From NCBI GenBank assembly GCA_038093975.1, contig JBBPTG010000023.1:124001-188000 (forward strand): a stretch of 64,000 nt of DNA, read 5' to 3'. Shown piece by piece: positions 32,777 through 45,698 of the stretch (position 1 is its first letter; every line of letters starts with the position of its first letter). The translations under genes and the position numbers were made by a program. Under the pieces are notes generated by a model. That model searched no databases, had not been told where the DNA came from, and worked only from the letters and a program-made list of their open reading frames with translations. This stretch comes from Chalciporus piperatus. Taxonomy: Eukaryota; Basidiomycota; Agaricomycetes; Boletales; Boletaceae.

Positions 32777-34010
32777 ATGGAGAAAGTAGAACGCAAAAAC
32801 CGGTCAACCCAGAGAGATATCAAGTACAGCTACCTCTTCTCCCCGCCTCAGGCAGGGAAGCCAACGCTACTCTTCATCCATGGATTCCCATCCACCTCGT
32901 ATGAATGGTACCACCAGATAAACTACTTCCAACCAAAGGGGTACGGATTGGTCGTGCCAGACCTCTTGGGCTACGGAGAAACAGACAAACTTGAAGACCC
33001 CGCTGATTTCTTGCAGACTGAGATCGCGCAGGACATGGTTGATATCCTCGATGGCGAGGGCATCAAGGATGTGATCGCGATCGGACATGACTGGTAAGAC
33101 TGATAAAACGTGCTGTCTGGGACAAACATGCTTGACCCCGAGGGAACACACAGGGGTTCAGTCATCACGAGCATACTCTCTGTGAAGCACTCGGACAGAT
33201 TCCTAGGCTTTGGATTCACAGCAGTCACTTATTTCCCCCCTCATGAATTCCCCCCGTTGGAGATGGCACTCGAGTCTCAGAAACAGCAGTACGGTCGTCC
33301 GTTGATGGGGTACTGGACTTTCTTCGGGCGGGAAGACGCTGCGAGTATTATTCAGGATAATGTAGGCTCAACATTCAGCATATGCACTCATGATCCGGTC
33401 ACTTGCTCACACGTACCCGAAACCATAGATCGATTTGTTCCTCGATGTGGCTTATCCCGCCAACCCCGAAGTATGGAAGCAGTATGTGAACTTACCAGGA
33501 GAGTGGGAGAAGTACATCGAGCAAAAAGAGAGGCTCCCGAGAGCACCTTACCTCACACCAGAGGTGGGTGTTATCCTGTGTTATCTGTTCGAGTTTTCTA
33601 GAGGGATTGATGGATCTCCGTAAAGCACTACGACCACATCAGGACGTCACTGATCAACGGCGGACTGAACAGCCCCCTCAACTGGTACAAGAGCAACTTG
33701 CAAGGTGTCAACAACGGTATCAGGGCCAGTGAGTCGTGCGGATCGTTTCGTGTTCAATGCATTTTGAATAGCTTGAAATAAAGCGGTTACCGAAGACGAT
33801 ATCAAGATCAAGAAGCCGGCCTTCTTGGCAGCCGCCAAGTATGACTATGTCTGCCCTTCTGACTTTGCGATAACGGAGATCGAGAAGTATGCCGCGGCTG
33901 GTTTGACGACCGTGGAGTTTGAGACGGGACATTGGCTAGCATTGCAGAAACCAGAGGAATACAACAAGGCACTTGATGACTGGGTGAACGAAACGTTCAA
34001 ATCAAGTTGA
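32777..34010 (+). CDS. Alpha/beta hydrolase, epoxide hydrolase type
   Basis: Spliced exons start MEKVERKNRSTQRDIKYSYL. The oxyanion-hole motif HGFPSTSYEW is followed by VVPDLLGYGETDKL, then the nucleophile elbow IAIGHDWGS, split by an intron after the Trp. Asp in GHDWG is the nucleophile of epoxide hydrolases (and haloalkane dehalogenases); esterases would have Ser. A cap region with paired tyrosine candidates follows (FFGREDAASII, WKQYVNLPGEW). The closing His is in FETGHWLALQKPEEYN. The reaction would be hydrolysis of an epoxide to a diol. All elements seem intact, with about five introns. It lies 240 bp after the broken P450 on the same strand, a common pairing in detoxification or secondary metabolism. 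Confidence 0.82.
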
Positions 34011-34328
34011 CTATCATAGTGGAGGGTGCAATACTAGGATCCTAGTACTTAGTAGGACGTCATGTATCGAACTTTATCGTTAGGGCTGTGGAAAACACAT
34101 ATGATTCTTGGATGTCGGAGAAAGCTACAGGGAGTACAGAGTGGTGCATGTCTGATATCTTGACACAATAGACTGCAGTATAGATATAAATCAGTGCGTA
34201 CACATCTAATACCTGTGTTCGCAAAGAGAAGGGAGATGACACGACAACGAAGATGGAGGGGGACATTATGGGTATGTAACGAGGTATATAGGTAGTAGAG
34301 CATGGTTTTGTAGATACAACCAAGTCGA
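34011..34328. other. Convergent 3' region, epoxide hydrolase / PRMT1
   Basis: This stretch holds the untranslated ends of two converging genes. In the PRMT1 frame it happens to stay open until 34049 if the last intron were not removed. No other gene is seen. Confidence 0.45.
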
Positions 34329-35843
<1,515 letters not shown>

Positions 35844-36067
35844 GTCTTTTGAATGATTTCTGGGCGAGTGAGTAGCAGAAAGCAAAAAATTGGCCGTGCA
35901 AAGATCAACGGACGAATGCATCCAAAAAGGAAACTGGAAATTGATCGGGACATGGACAAACAGACACAAATAGACACTTCCGCTGCCAGACCACGTGATC
36001 TTTATGACTGTGGCCGCAGCACACAGGACCCTCTCTTAAGACAACGACGAAGTGAGACTCCGTCCAG

Positions 36068-36663
36068 ATGATCATTGACTCCAGTTCCAACATGGTGAGC
36101 AGCTTAACCACCATGATGCGCAGCGTTGTGACAGTCTATGGTCTTCAGGTGAACTACACCGATAACCCACCCGCTTACGAGTATGTTGCTGGATCCAGCG
36201 ATAGTACGTGTCACCCTGACTCTCTATGTTGACAATTTGCTCATTCAATGAAAAGATGTACAAGGACCTCATCCAGCTGACAAGCAACAACCCAAGCCGC
36301 CAACGCAGCTTACACCCTCGATACCGCCTATCATAGGGCTGCACTCGGCACCAGCACCCGTATTGGCACAGCCTAGAGTATACCACTACCAGAATCCAAT
36401 GACTGGGGAACACCTTGCATCGCTACTACCTCCCGACCATCCGGAGATGGTATGTCTGCAACGAGGTGGTCACGTCCTACAAACCAGGTTTGGCATTCTC
36501 GGTAAGCAGCCCCCACACCGAAGCGCGCAAGCCGTCTCACCTCCTTTCAGGTATGTTGGCTGCTGTAATATGGTTCCCGTTTGGGATCGGTCTTTGCCTG
36601 CTTGATCGCCGAGTGAAGTGCAGTCGATGCGGGATGGCCATCGACGATGGTATATGTGGTTAG
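36068..36663 (+). CDS. Small membrane protein, BRI3/LITAF-like
   Basis: Exons join from ATG at 36068 (MIIDSSSNMVSSLTTMMRSV; MMRSVV is a later alternative) through introns beginning GTACGT and GTAAGC. The order of features matches the animal brain protein I3/LITAF group: an N-terminal PPxY (NPPAYEYV), a Pro-rich stretch (KQQPKPPTQLTPSIPP), VYHYQN, a first Cys region (HPEMVCLQRGGHV), a short hydrophobic hairpin (MLAAVIWFPFGIGLCLL), and a closing CxxC (VKCSRCGMAIDDGICG). In LITAF-type proteins the Cys pairs bind zinc and the hydrophobic part sits in the endosomal membrane, while PPxY recruits Nedd4/Rsp5 ligases. By analogy this may be an endosomal adaptor; that is inference. Confidence 0.65.
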
Positions 36664-37046
36664 TTTGACTTACCTGTTGCATTTCTCATTTCGTATGTAC
36701 ATCATACCTTCAATGAGGGACTCTGATCGTATTATAATTCACGACCGATTATGGCTTTGTATCCCCAGTATCTATTCGCGCAATACTACCTGTTCGTTTC
36801 TTTCCTAACATGCGCCGACCCTCATGAGAAACAAAACCACACTAGGTCCCATATGGTATGGGACGCGAAGCTGTGGACCAACCGATCACCGGTTGCCCAC
36901 GTCAATGTAGCTTGCAGCCAAATCGCCCGGATCTTGAATCCTAAGCAACACTGTACTTGGGGACGAATGTATAATCCGGTGACAATTGCGGACTTCGCCT
37001 TAAAGTCCCCCCTCACATGGTGACCCATCATGCCGACCATTGCCCA
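36664..37046. other. Intergenic, BRI3-like / DUF6593-like
   Basis: About 380 bp. A 90-codon open frame (36751-37023) shows no recognisable family or codon pattern. Probably 3' and 5' untranslated sequence. Confidence 0.4.
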
Positions 37047-37755
37047 ATGGATTCCCAAGTCACCCTAGTGAACCCCACTGCTTTCTCCGCACAAGAGCGA
37101 AATGCTATCCTCTGGTTCGACAGAGACGACATGAGAAACACGGCCATTCACGTCGGTGACGATCCAAGGCCCAGCTACCTTGTCAAGACGATCGACAGCA
37201 AGACGACGATCTCTGCTGCAGGAGACGTTCTGCTTGCTACTGTCGAGCGCAAGACACTCCGGCAAGATCAAATAATATTTCGTGACTCTCCGCCGATGAA
37301 TCTCGGGAGCTGGCTTAAAGCGTCAAAGATGTCCATGCTGTGAGTGTCGTGCACGTCCAACGTGACCAAGGGCCTTGATCTAACGGACGAAGTTAGTCCT
37401 CTTACCTTTGAGCGTGACGGTAGATGGTTTGAATGGAATAAAAACTTTGTCGGACAACTCGTGGTTCGTAAAGCTCCGAAAAGGTCAACGGAGCTAACAC
37501 ACCACATAGATGCGCGAGGTTGGCCATTCTAACTCGTTGGCGTGGTTCTCGAAAAGCAGGCGAGGTCATCGCGATGGACGGCACGTCCTCTATTACGCAT
37601 ATCTCACCATCAAACCGGAGGGGTATGACATGGTGGATGTGATCGTGTTGTCTTGTATCTTGGTGGAGCACAAGCTGCGGGTCAAAGGTAATAGACACGG
37701 TATTCAAATTGGGCAGGGAGAAGATACCATGAACCCATTCGCATTCGGTCTCTGA
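37047..37755 (+). CDS. DUF6593-like basidiomycete protein
   Basis: Three exons (introns beginning GTGAGTGTC and GTGGTTCG) give about 200 aa starting MDSQVTLVNPTAFSAQERNA. The layout is a Tubby/LURP-one-like beta barrel, as in DUF6593 proteins that are abundant in Agaricomycetes: PSYLVKTIDSKTTISAAGD, VLLATVERKTLRQDQIIF, LTFERDGRWFEWNKNFVGQL, AWFSKSRR, YAYLTIKPEGYDMVDVIVLS and CILVEHKLR. Biochemical role unknown. The last strand pair (LDxIVLT-like, here MVDVIVLSCILVE) is the strongest match. The start could instead be 37017, ten codons earlier in frame. Assignment from pattern memory, not a search. Confidence 0.6.
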
Positions 37756-38452
37756 AACTGATCAGACCTAGGGCAATCGTAGGATGTGTATCGTATGGCA
37801 AAATTACCTTAGGATTTTTTTACTCGTGTCATTTACATACTGTATTTTGCGGTCGCGATTTTCCCTTGCGGACCTGTAACTTGAACATGTTCACGTTGAG
37901 GGTCACCCTGCTGGCAACTGTCAGCAAACTCGCCTCATCCACTACTTAGCTTCCGCGATTAACCAGGTCACTGGGTGTTCCAGTGGCCAAAAATCTTCTC
38001 GTGATCCCTCGCAGGAGTTGACAACTCTTATGTAAAACCATCCGGCATAGCAGCGGATCAGAGTCTAAGACGGTGAGCCTGAAAGGGGGCGGTGACTCCG
38101 AATTGAGAGAGGAGGAGTTGAAACCGATGTCAGTGCGAGAGTGCGAATTGGCGACATGTCAGTCATTGGTCAACTTTCTTTGCCACGATAAGCGATTACC
38201 ATTCGGTTTAGTCGGCCGATCAATGAACGTCGGTTCGTAGTTAAGCTTCGTTTCAACGGGGAGAGAATGGTTTGAGAATGGTCAACCTTGGGCCCGCCGT
38301 CCAAGACCAACACAACCCCAACAGTTTGCATCATAGGTTGATCCCGCATTTCAGATATACACAATTCCTATTCCATTCAGTATTTCCAAAGTGTACAACT
38401 CCACAGTCTTCAATCGTTTGAAAGAGTTTTCAGCTAGCCCACTGTCTACCCG
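37756..38452. other. Intergenic, convergent (DUF6593-like / GH35)
   Basis: About 700 bp between converging genes. I checked it for genes, tRNA and repeats and see nothing supported. Confidence 0.45.
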
Positions 38453-41400
38453 TTACGTCGCCAACCTAGGCATCCATCCAGGCATAGGCTGGTTCACGAC
38501 CGGCGCCATGCTCGTTTCCACCATGGCCGTCATCTGCAGCGCGAGGGAGTTGAGTTTGGCACCTTCTGCACCCTGGGCCCAGAGAGAAACCGCGAGTGTG
38601 TTGAGACCGTTGTAGTTCAGGATACCTTGGGCTAGAATGGGGACATTCGTGAGTTCGAGCCATTAAGGGTATTGATGGGGGGTACGCACGGACTGGGAAG
38701 GAGACTTGAGGACCGATGCTGTTGACTGTGAAGGGGGGAGGAAGTCAGTTGGTGATAGTGACAGAAAGACAAATCACTACGCACCGTACTTGCCAAATTG
38801 GTATCCGTTGACGTAGAACTAATGTAAGGAAGCAGGTCAGATATCTGATATCAAAAGAAGACATGCAACTGTTGTTTACCTGGGAACGGAAGTATGGGTT
38901 CGTCGTGACGTTGGAGACGACAAGGGCCATAGGGTAGTCAACACCAGCAGGGACGTCGAGCGTGAACGTCGTCCTGTGTTCGTGATCGTGAGTTCCAGAA
39001 CAATGGACATTAAAAGATTGTTCGTTCACTGACCTGTAGAAGCTGACACCAGCTTGGGAGATTCCAGTGGTAGGGGACCCTTCCGCCCAGCTCTCGTCAG
39101 GGAAGTGAGGAAGATGCCATCCTAATGTGTCTAGTCAGTATCAGAGTGACCTTACGAGGCACCTGTCTTACCCTTCCGCTCGCCGTACAACCCACCCTCG
39201 TTCAGCGGTCCACGAGTCGTATCGATGTACTACGCAACCATGCAGCGGCCGAGAAAGAGAAGAGTACGCCATGTCAGTTGTCATGTCCAAGTTATCGGAA
39301 CCAAGAGACTCACGTCCTCTCCTCCGAGGTTCCCCGCCACTTTCCAGACGCTGACCTCGGTACCCGAACTACCCACGAACGAGTAACTTAAGATCCCTCT
39401 GGGAGCTTTGAATGAATCACTCGCAGCCGTGAAATCTTCCTCATAACCCATGTGGTCCTGCAGGATGGTGATCACGTGTCGGCTGCCTTTTTTCAACCCC
39501 GTGAAGTTGAAAGTGCTCTCGTAGTGCGAGTGTACAGCGTCACCAGTCCAGGATCCCAACAGCGTCTGGTCAAGCCAGACGGAGTAACCGAATGCAAGTC
39601 CTCCCTGGACGTCGACTTGGAATCCAGTTTCTGAGCCGGTGGACGTGAAATGTGCCCGCCAGAGAATGTTTCCGGTGTGGTACCCGTAATCACCAGCGTA
39701 GAGAACGACGGATGTATTGGGTTGAGTGGGGTTGACGGTTGTCGTGTGGTCCGCCGTCGTCCACAAATTGTCAACATATTTTGGTTGGATTTCGGGAAGA
39801 GAATTGGCGGTTTTCTTCGAAAACGTCAGCTATAGTTGAGTGTACGAGATGATGGGCCACTCACCCATGTCAGACTCTCGAGGGTCGGAAGTTGCACGGA
39901 AGGCAAGGACACGGTCTTGGACGACGTTAGGGTTCCGTAACTCGTCGCCGCCAACGCCAACGGTGAACCGTTGAAGGTCACCTGCTTGGAGGACGCAGCA
40001 GGAGCGATGATCTCGAACGATGCAGTGCTGTTTAAATCGCCCGTAATCTCGAGTGTGCTGCCGGAGATCTCGACTGAACGAATTAGGTATCCGCCTTTGA
40101 TGAGAATCGGGTCGGCAGTGCTGTAGTTTGCGAACGAGCCAACAGAGGGAGGGTACATAACCCAGAAATCATAGGCATTTGCGCGATCTTCGATGATTGT
40201 GTCAGATGGGGACGGGCGTCTCTCGAGACGGGGTAATACTGACCCAAGATGTACAGCAAAACGTTTGACCCGACTTCCACGACCGTTTGTCCAGTCGTTG
40301 TGTACTGGATCACCAGGTTCGTCGAATTGATAGTTTCAGTCTTGAGAGATTGCGATCCAGAAACAACGGTGGCACTGGGTACGGTGGAGCTGAACATGAA
40401 TGCCGTTTCGTGAAGCTCTCCAGCGTTTCCGTATACGACAATGACATCACGGCCGTCAACGGTTGCCCTGATTTATCAGTGTTCGTCAACACATCGCAAC
40501 GAGAGAAAATGGAGGAGGCCACGCACCAGGTCATGATCTCTCCAGTGGAGTAAAGCAAGTGGGTGGAACCGGCAGTGTAGTCGACGACGTGAACCTTTGA
40601 ATCCTTGCCGTTGAGCATGAGTTGCCCACCCAGTTGGGGAATGGTGAGATTCCCTGCGCTCGTTGGCAGTGTCAACGTGTACATCTGCATTGCGTTCGAG
40701 GACGAATCGTTTTGCCTGTCAAGAATTAGATTTAAGCAATCGGTTCGCCATGTGGAAGAACCCACCGAATAACATAGAATCCGGACATCTTGCCAACAGC
40801 ATCCAGCAACTGAGTCGTCCACAGGGCCATATTCCCCGTGAATGCGCCTTGGGTGGAGTTTATGTTCATTGGACGTGTAGTAAGGTAAGCCGGGCTGACG
40901 CGGAGGAAGTTAGTTTGAAGCTTGAGTTCATAGTATTTCTCGCGGAGAGTGCGATCTTCAGCGATCGCAGAACCCTTGGGGTAACATGAGAAACGGCGCA
41001 TGGAGTACCAGTGTTCAATCTAGGGGTACGTACGTAGTCGTAGGACGTATACACACCAGGGTGGGCGATACCACCCCAATTTGTTCCACCGTAAATCATG
41101 TACAGGTTGAGGTAAGTGGTCGCCATGGCCAATTCGTTCTTGTAGAAGACTGTACCAGAACACCGTAAGTGCACCGAGGTCGCCATCCGCATCGGTACAT
41201 ACCTCGCTCAAACTCGGGACCAGTGAGTATCGCACAGGTATCGTAACCAGAACCACCCCTAGCAAGTGCAGACGTGTTAAGAAGACCGTGTATAATCGCC
41301 GGCATGGTAGACAACGTACCATCCATCAAAGGCTCCACCTTGAAATTCATAGACGTTGTTAGGCTCTCCAGGAGTGTATTTCATGTGTGAATCCCAGAAC

Positions 41401-42601
41401 GAGCTAAAGGTTGGAGAAATCAACAAACAGACGCTATGAGGAGTAGGAACACCTACGTCGGGACAGCGTTTGGGGCCCATGTGTAGGGATGAGAACAGTC
41501 GAACCCGTTTGGGTAGGAATCGTACCCTAGTCGATAAAGCCCATTAGCATGTGAAACCGGGACCGATAGACGGAAGGTTTAGACGGGAACTTACCCCAGA
41601 TGTCGACGCTCAGGTAATGTCCCGCTGGATGCGCGTCATTGAAGGTGATGGGAACTGTTATTCCCGCGTCCCGCTAATGCATAGTCCACGTAAGTACCAT
41701 AGATGGCACCCCCAAACCAATCATCACGTACCCATGCAGTCAATAATTCGGCCTCATACACGAAATCCTCAGAATAACCAGAGGCCCAGCCGGTGTATTC
41801 GTTCTCCGTCTATCCGAAAACAATATCAGCACGGTAGGTAGATGTAGAAGATGGGAAACATACCTGAACTAAGATAACTGGGCCACCGTTCGTGATCTGG
41901 TTTTCGGCGATGACGTGTCCAACGGTCGAAGCGTAGTTTTGCCATGCATCGAAGTAGGTCGTGTTCGAGGTCCGCCATAATCCCGGCGTGTGTGTGTTCC
42001 AGCCCGGGAAACCTCCACCCGTGGTTTCGGCATTGATGTACGGACCTTCAGTCGATAAAGATCAGATAGCATATAATGACAGCAACCACTCAGACTCACC
42101 AGGTCGGGCATTGAGATAGATGCCAGCTTGCTTCGCAGCATCAAACCAAGGCTGTAAGTCCCTGAATCCCTCAAATGATATCTCACCCCGCTTGGGCTCA
42201 ATAATACCCCAGAATATGTAGAATGAGACAGTGTTGAAGCCCATAGCTTTTATTTTCTGGAATAAGTCGAGGTGAAGCGACTGGACTGGCATCCTAGGGG
42301 CTGCTGTGAGGACATGGACAATAGCAAGACTGGCCTTGCGTACCTGTATGGATGCATCTCTCCACTAAACATGAACATCCGTTCCCCATTGATCATGATG
42401 GAGTATTCATCCCATGTAACCTACGTTGATGACACAAACGAATCAATCCTCACACGCAGGGATAGTGAGAGGACGGCTCACGTTGTTCTGTAATCCATCT
42501 GTGTCTTGTCTTGCGAAGTTGAGTTTTCGATCAACGCGGGGTCTTGATGACGCCAACGACAATGTCGCACCCAAAAGGGTGACGAGCGAAGAAAGCAACA
42601 T
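38453..42601 (-). CDS. Secreted beta-galactosidase, GH35
   Basis: A very intron-rich gene encodes about 1000 aa. The first exon reads [20 protein letters not shown], a signal peptide. After splicing it continues [20 protein letters not shown], then [20 protein letters not shown] and [19 protein letters not shown]. The GH35 acid/base Glu lies in [14 protein letters not shown], which an intron splits after VQ. The nucleophile Glu is in [14 protein letters not shown]. Downstream beta-rich domains include [20 protein letters not shown] and a jelly-roll end closing [16 protein letters not shown]. It would release terminal beta-galactose from plant or microbial polysaccharides outside the cell. Domain order matches fungal LacA. 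I traced many but not all of the roughly twenty introns, so inner exon edges are approximate. Confidence 0.9.
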
Positions 42602-43404
42602 CTTCCCAACTAGAGACGCTCACCAGCAGACCATGGCTTTTAAAGCAGGTGGATAACCGAGCTGACACCGTCAGATGACCAAACATGAGCTTCTTCCACC
42701 ATGCCAAACTGACGAGCCGAGGTCCGCTGAAAGGACAGGTGAACCGTATCGATTAAAGCGATACCAACAAAGGTAAGGAATCGCTGACAGCGCGTGGTTG
42801 TGAAAGGGAATAGAGCGAAGGTTCGGTATCTGGTGACCAACCCTTCGCCAGAGTGGTGTTCGTCCGGGCCGCTGGCGTGCTTCTTCAAGTCACCAACGTG
42901 GAGTAGACGGAATGTCTGGAAAACCGATGGAAAACAAACCATGAATATCCGAGGCAAGACCGGGCACTGGTCCTCCAATGACTCTCCCCGTTCCGCAATC
43001 TGTTACATTTCCCTTTTTCTGTCTTTCAAGTTATTCGAGTGGCATTCACTCTCTTTGAGCATCCAGAGACGACCTGCTGCGATTCGACATGCAGGTCGAC
43101 ACACGCGCCTGGATAAACCACTGACTGGTGGGGCGGAACAACAAGTTGGCGAGCGTTTGACATTTGAGTCCAGCGAGTCAGTTGAGCCAAACTCCCGGGG
43201 AGAACAGACGACCTTGCGGACAACGCAAGGATCGGACACATTTGGGTGCTTGAGTCCGAGTCTAGTATGTGAGCCTCAACTTGTTTCCAGTGGAATCGAT
43301 CGAGAGCAAGTTGTTACGAGCTGTCAAGCATGTCAAGAGTCGAAATGCGCCGAGCGCCTCCAAAGGCTGACTCCTCTCCGGCGCGAACAAACCTTGATCT
43401 TCCC
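42602..43404. other. GH35 upstream region
   Basis: About 800 bp upstream of the beta-galactosidase up to the hAT element, including the target duplication at 43397-43404. Open frames here look like chance. It should carry the sugar-regulated promoter, but I recognise no certain binding site. Confidence 0.45.
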
Positions 43405-44496
43405 TAGGGTTGCACACGGGTACGGGTGACACCGCGGTGTTTTGGATACGGGTACGACGGGTGCGGGTGCGGTGTTGAGATAGTCAAACCCGCGCCAATA
43501 CCGCGTACCCGTGCAAACGGGTACGGGTTTGTACGGGTGGTGGTGACAATGTGAAGGCCGAGGAGGCTCGAGGCCCGAAGCTTCGAATAGCGCTCAGCCG
43601 CCGTCATTGTTCTTCCAGTGTTTCCCTCCACTCTACCAACAACTTATTACACCATCTCCCGATCCCGTCTCGTTGCATTGCAGAAGCATCTGAATCATTC
43701 GCAAGTTGAGGTGCCAGTTCGTGCGCCACCCCGACAGCAATTCAGTTTGTCCAGCCTCAACTTCTCGATTGCAGCAAATGTTGTCCCGATGCTCGACCTG
43801 CATGGGCTTGTGCGTTATCACGATCGGGCTACTCGCGGGGAGCACACAGGGCGAAGGACTATAAAGTCCCAGCTGTGGTACTAGGGAATTTCCAAGTCGT
43901 GCTGCTATGGCTCCCAAATCGTCCTCCAACTCCAATCTACCTTCTCTTGTCGTGCTGTTGCGGCATCTGACCCTGTTCACTCTGCCAAACGAACATCGCA
44001 TGGCATTGGACTACCTCAGTATACCAGGTGAGTATCCTTGGTTTCTTGTTCGTCCGAGTATGAAATTCCGTTCCAGCAACTTCAACTGCAGTGAACGCGT
44101 CTTTTCACAAGGCCGCCAATTGCTGCACTTTGCCCGAAACCGGTCGTCTGGGCGTTCAGTTTGAACGTTCTTATGCCTCGGGTCATGGAGTTGCCATGAC
44201 TTGATTACATTGGAGGATATTATTGCAGCTATCCGACCGAAGAAACGAAAGCGGGGTGAATCTGAGTCTGTTGCAGTATGACGTAGTACATATTGGCGCA
44301 TCCTGTACCTCTTGCGCTGCTCTTGCGTATGATTTCTTTGTCCTTCACCCGCGGGTTTTGGTCACACCGCGGGTTTTGGTCAGAACCGCGGGTTGTACGG
44401 GTCGGTGTCGACCCGTACCCTCTGAGGGTACGGTGTTGGCGGGTACGGGTGCGGTGTTGGTTTCCCGACCCGCGGTGTAACCCGTGTGCAACCCTA
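43405..44496. mobile_element. 1092-bp hAT-family element with TIRs and 8-bp target duplication
   Basis: The element is bounded by TAGGGTTGCACACGGGT on the left and its reverse complement ending ACCCGTGTGCAACCCTA on the right. The direct repeat ATCTTCCC flanks it (43397-43404 and 44497-44504). An 8-bp duplication plus T/CAGGGTTG ends defines hAT elements. Just inside each end are G-rich repeats (GGGTACGGGTGCGGTGTTG), probable transposase-binding sites. The middle holds remnants of a hAT C-terminal dimerisation domain on the plus strand (ALDYLSIP; then SERVFSQGRQLLHFARNR; then LITLEDIIAAIRP-like), broken by frame changes. It is too short and damaged to move by itself. Confidence 0.88.
43979..44275 (+). 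pseudogene. hAT transposase C-terminal (hATC) fragment
   Basis: Inside the hAT element, three short blocks in different frames match the end of basidiomycete hAT transposases: MALDYLSIP, SERVFSQGRQLLHFARNRSSG, and a DLITLEDIIAAIRPKKRKRG-like tail. The frames are joined neither by one open frame nor by a clear intron, and a stop follows GRSV. It is a fossil of the dimerisation domain; the catalytic part is gone. Confidence 0.75.
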
Positions 44497-44548
44497 ATCT
44501 TCCCCAACCCTCTTGTCGTACATTCCTCATTTCTTCCAGCGACCAACC

Positions 44549-45593
44549 ATGGCATCCGAAACGACACGCCCTCGAATAGAATACGTGCTCTTCGACATGG
44601 ATGGTACTTGCTCTTTCATCATCATCCATGATCAGACTCACTCATACACTCCTACCCCTACCTCTGGTCACAGGACTTTTGATCGACACCGAGTCCGTAT
44701 ATACCGAAGCAACCAGTACGCACAATACGCCGCGTGTTTCATCCCCGTCCATCTGTGACGATCGATCGCATGCTTGATAGATGAGGTTCTCAAGCCATAC
44801 GACGTAAAAATGACATGGGACATCAAAGCTGGTCTCATGGGCAAAGGTATGACCGCTCATCCGCGTCTCACAGGCACCGTCGATCACACACATCCAGTCG
44901 AACACGAAGCCGCCGTCCACCTCCTCTCCTTCTTCCCCGGCATCGCGCTCACGAAAGAACAATATCTCAAGCAGCGTACCGACGAACAAGATAAACGCTG
45001 GCCAAACGTTCGTCCACTTCCAGGTGTCCCTAAACTCGTCGCCCACCTCGCCAAACATCGCATCCCGATCGTGGTGGCGACATCCTCGAAAAGACGCAAC
45101 TTTGAACTCAAATCTAAGCATCTTCACGCAGAGGTTTTTGGACATTTTGGGTGTGGGGTGGTAGAGAGGGAGGAGATGGTCGTTTGTGCGGATGACGTGG
45201 CTGGTAAGACGCTCGGGAAACCAGATCCGTACATTTTCCTCTATGCTGCCCGCGAAAAGTTGAAGAGGAATGTGGGCGAAGGGGAGGGCGAGTCTGTCAG
45301 CCCAGATTATCTGTCGGAGAGGAGGAACGGCCTGGTGTTCGAGGATGCAATCCCGGGAGTTGAGGCAGGGAAGAGAGCAGGAATGTCGGGTGCGTATTCT
45401 ACTTCCTGGACTTTTTTTCTTAGGAACGCCATAAAGTCCTAGTATTCTGGTACTGACCTGATCTTTAGTGGTATGGGTACCTGACCCAAACTTACTAGCA
45501 CTGGGGTATTCGGGAGAACATAGACCAGATCAAACGTTACGGTCCGTCGAGGAATTCAGACCCGAGGAGTGGGGTCTCCCTCCTTACGAATAG
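44549..45593 (+). CDS. HAD-superfamily phosphatase, pseudouridine-5'-phosphatase-like
   Basis: Spliced exons start MASETTRPRIEYVLFDMDG. Removing the first intron gives FDMDGLLIDTESVYTEAT, the HAD motif I with nucleophile DxD and the GLLIDTE signature of the GS1/HDHD1 group. Motif II is VVATSSKRRNFE. The motif III Lys is near GKTLGKPDPYIFL, and motif IV is LVFEDAIPGVEAGKRAG. The protein ends EFRPEEWGLPPYE. It would dephosphorylate a small sugar- or nucleoside-phosphate (pseudouridine 5'-phosphate in the closest named family). All catalytic motifs are intact. The start codon lies only about 45 bp from the hAT target duplication, so the element occupies its promoter or 5' leader. Confidence 0.85.
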
Positions 45594-45698
45594 ACGTCAA
45601 GATCACGGGAATGAAGTGCAGAGAAGGCCTACAGATACCAGATATACAACAATTACCATGTACACTACACTAACAATGTGATCAATAGGGCCGCAAAC

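Noticed and set aside
36751..37023. 90-codon open frame between BRI3-like and DUF6593-like genes
   Set aside because: No family similarity, no intron signals and no coding-type codon use; likely chance.
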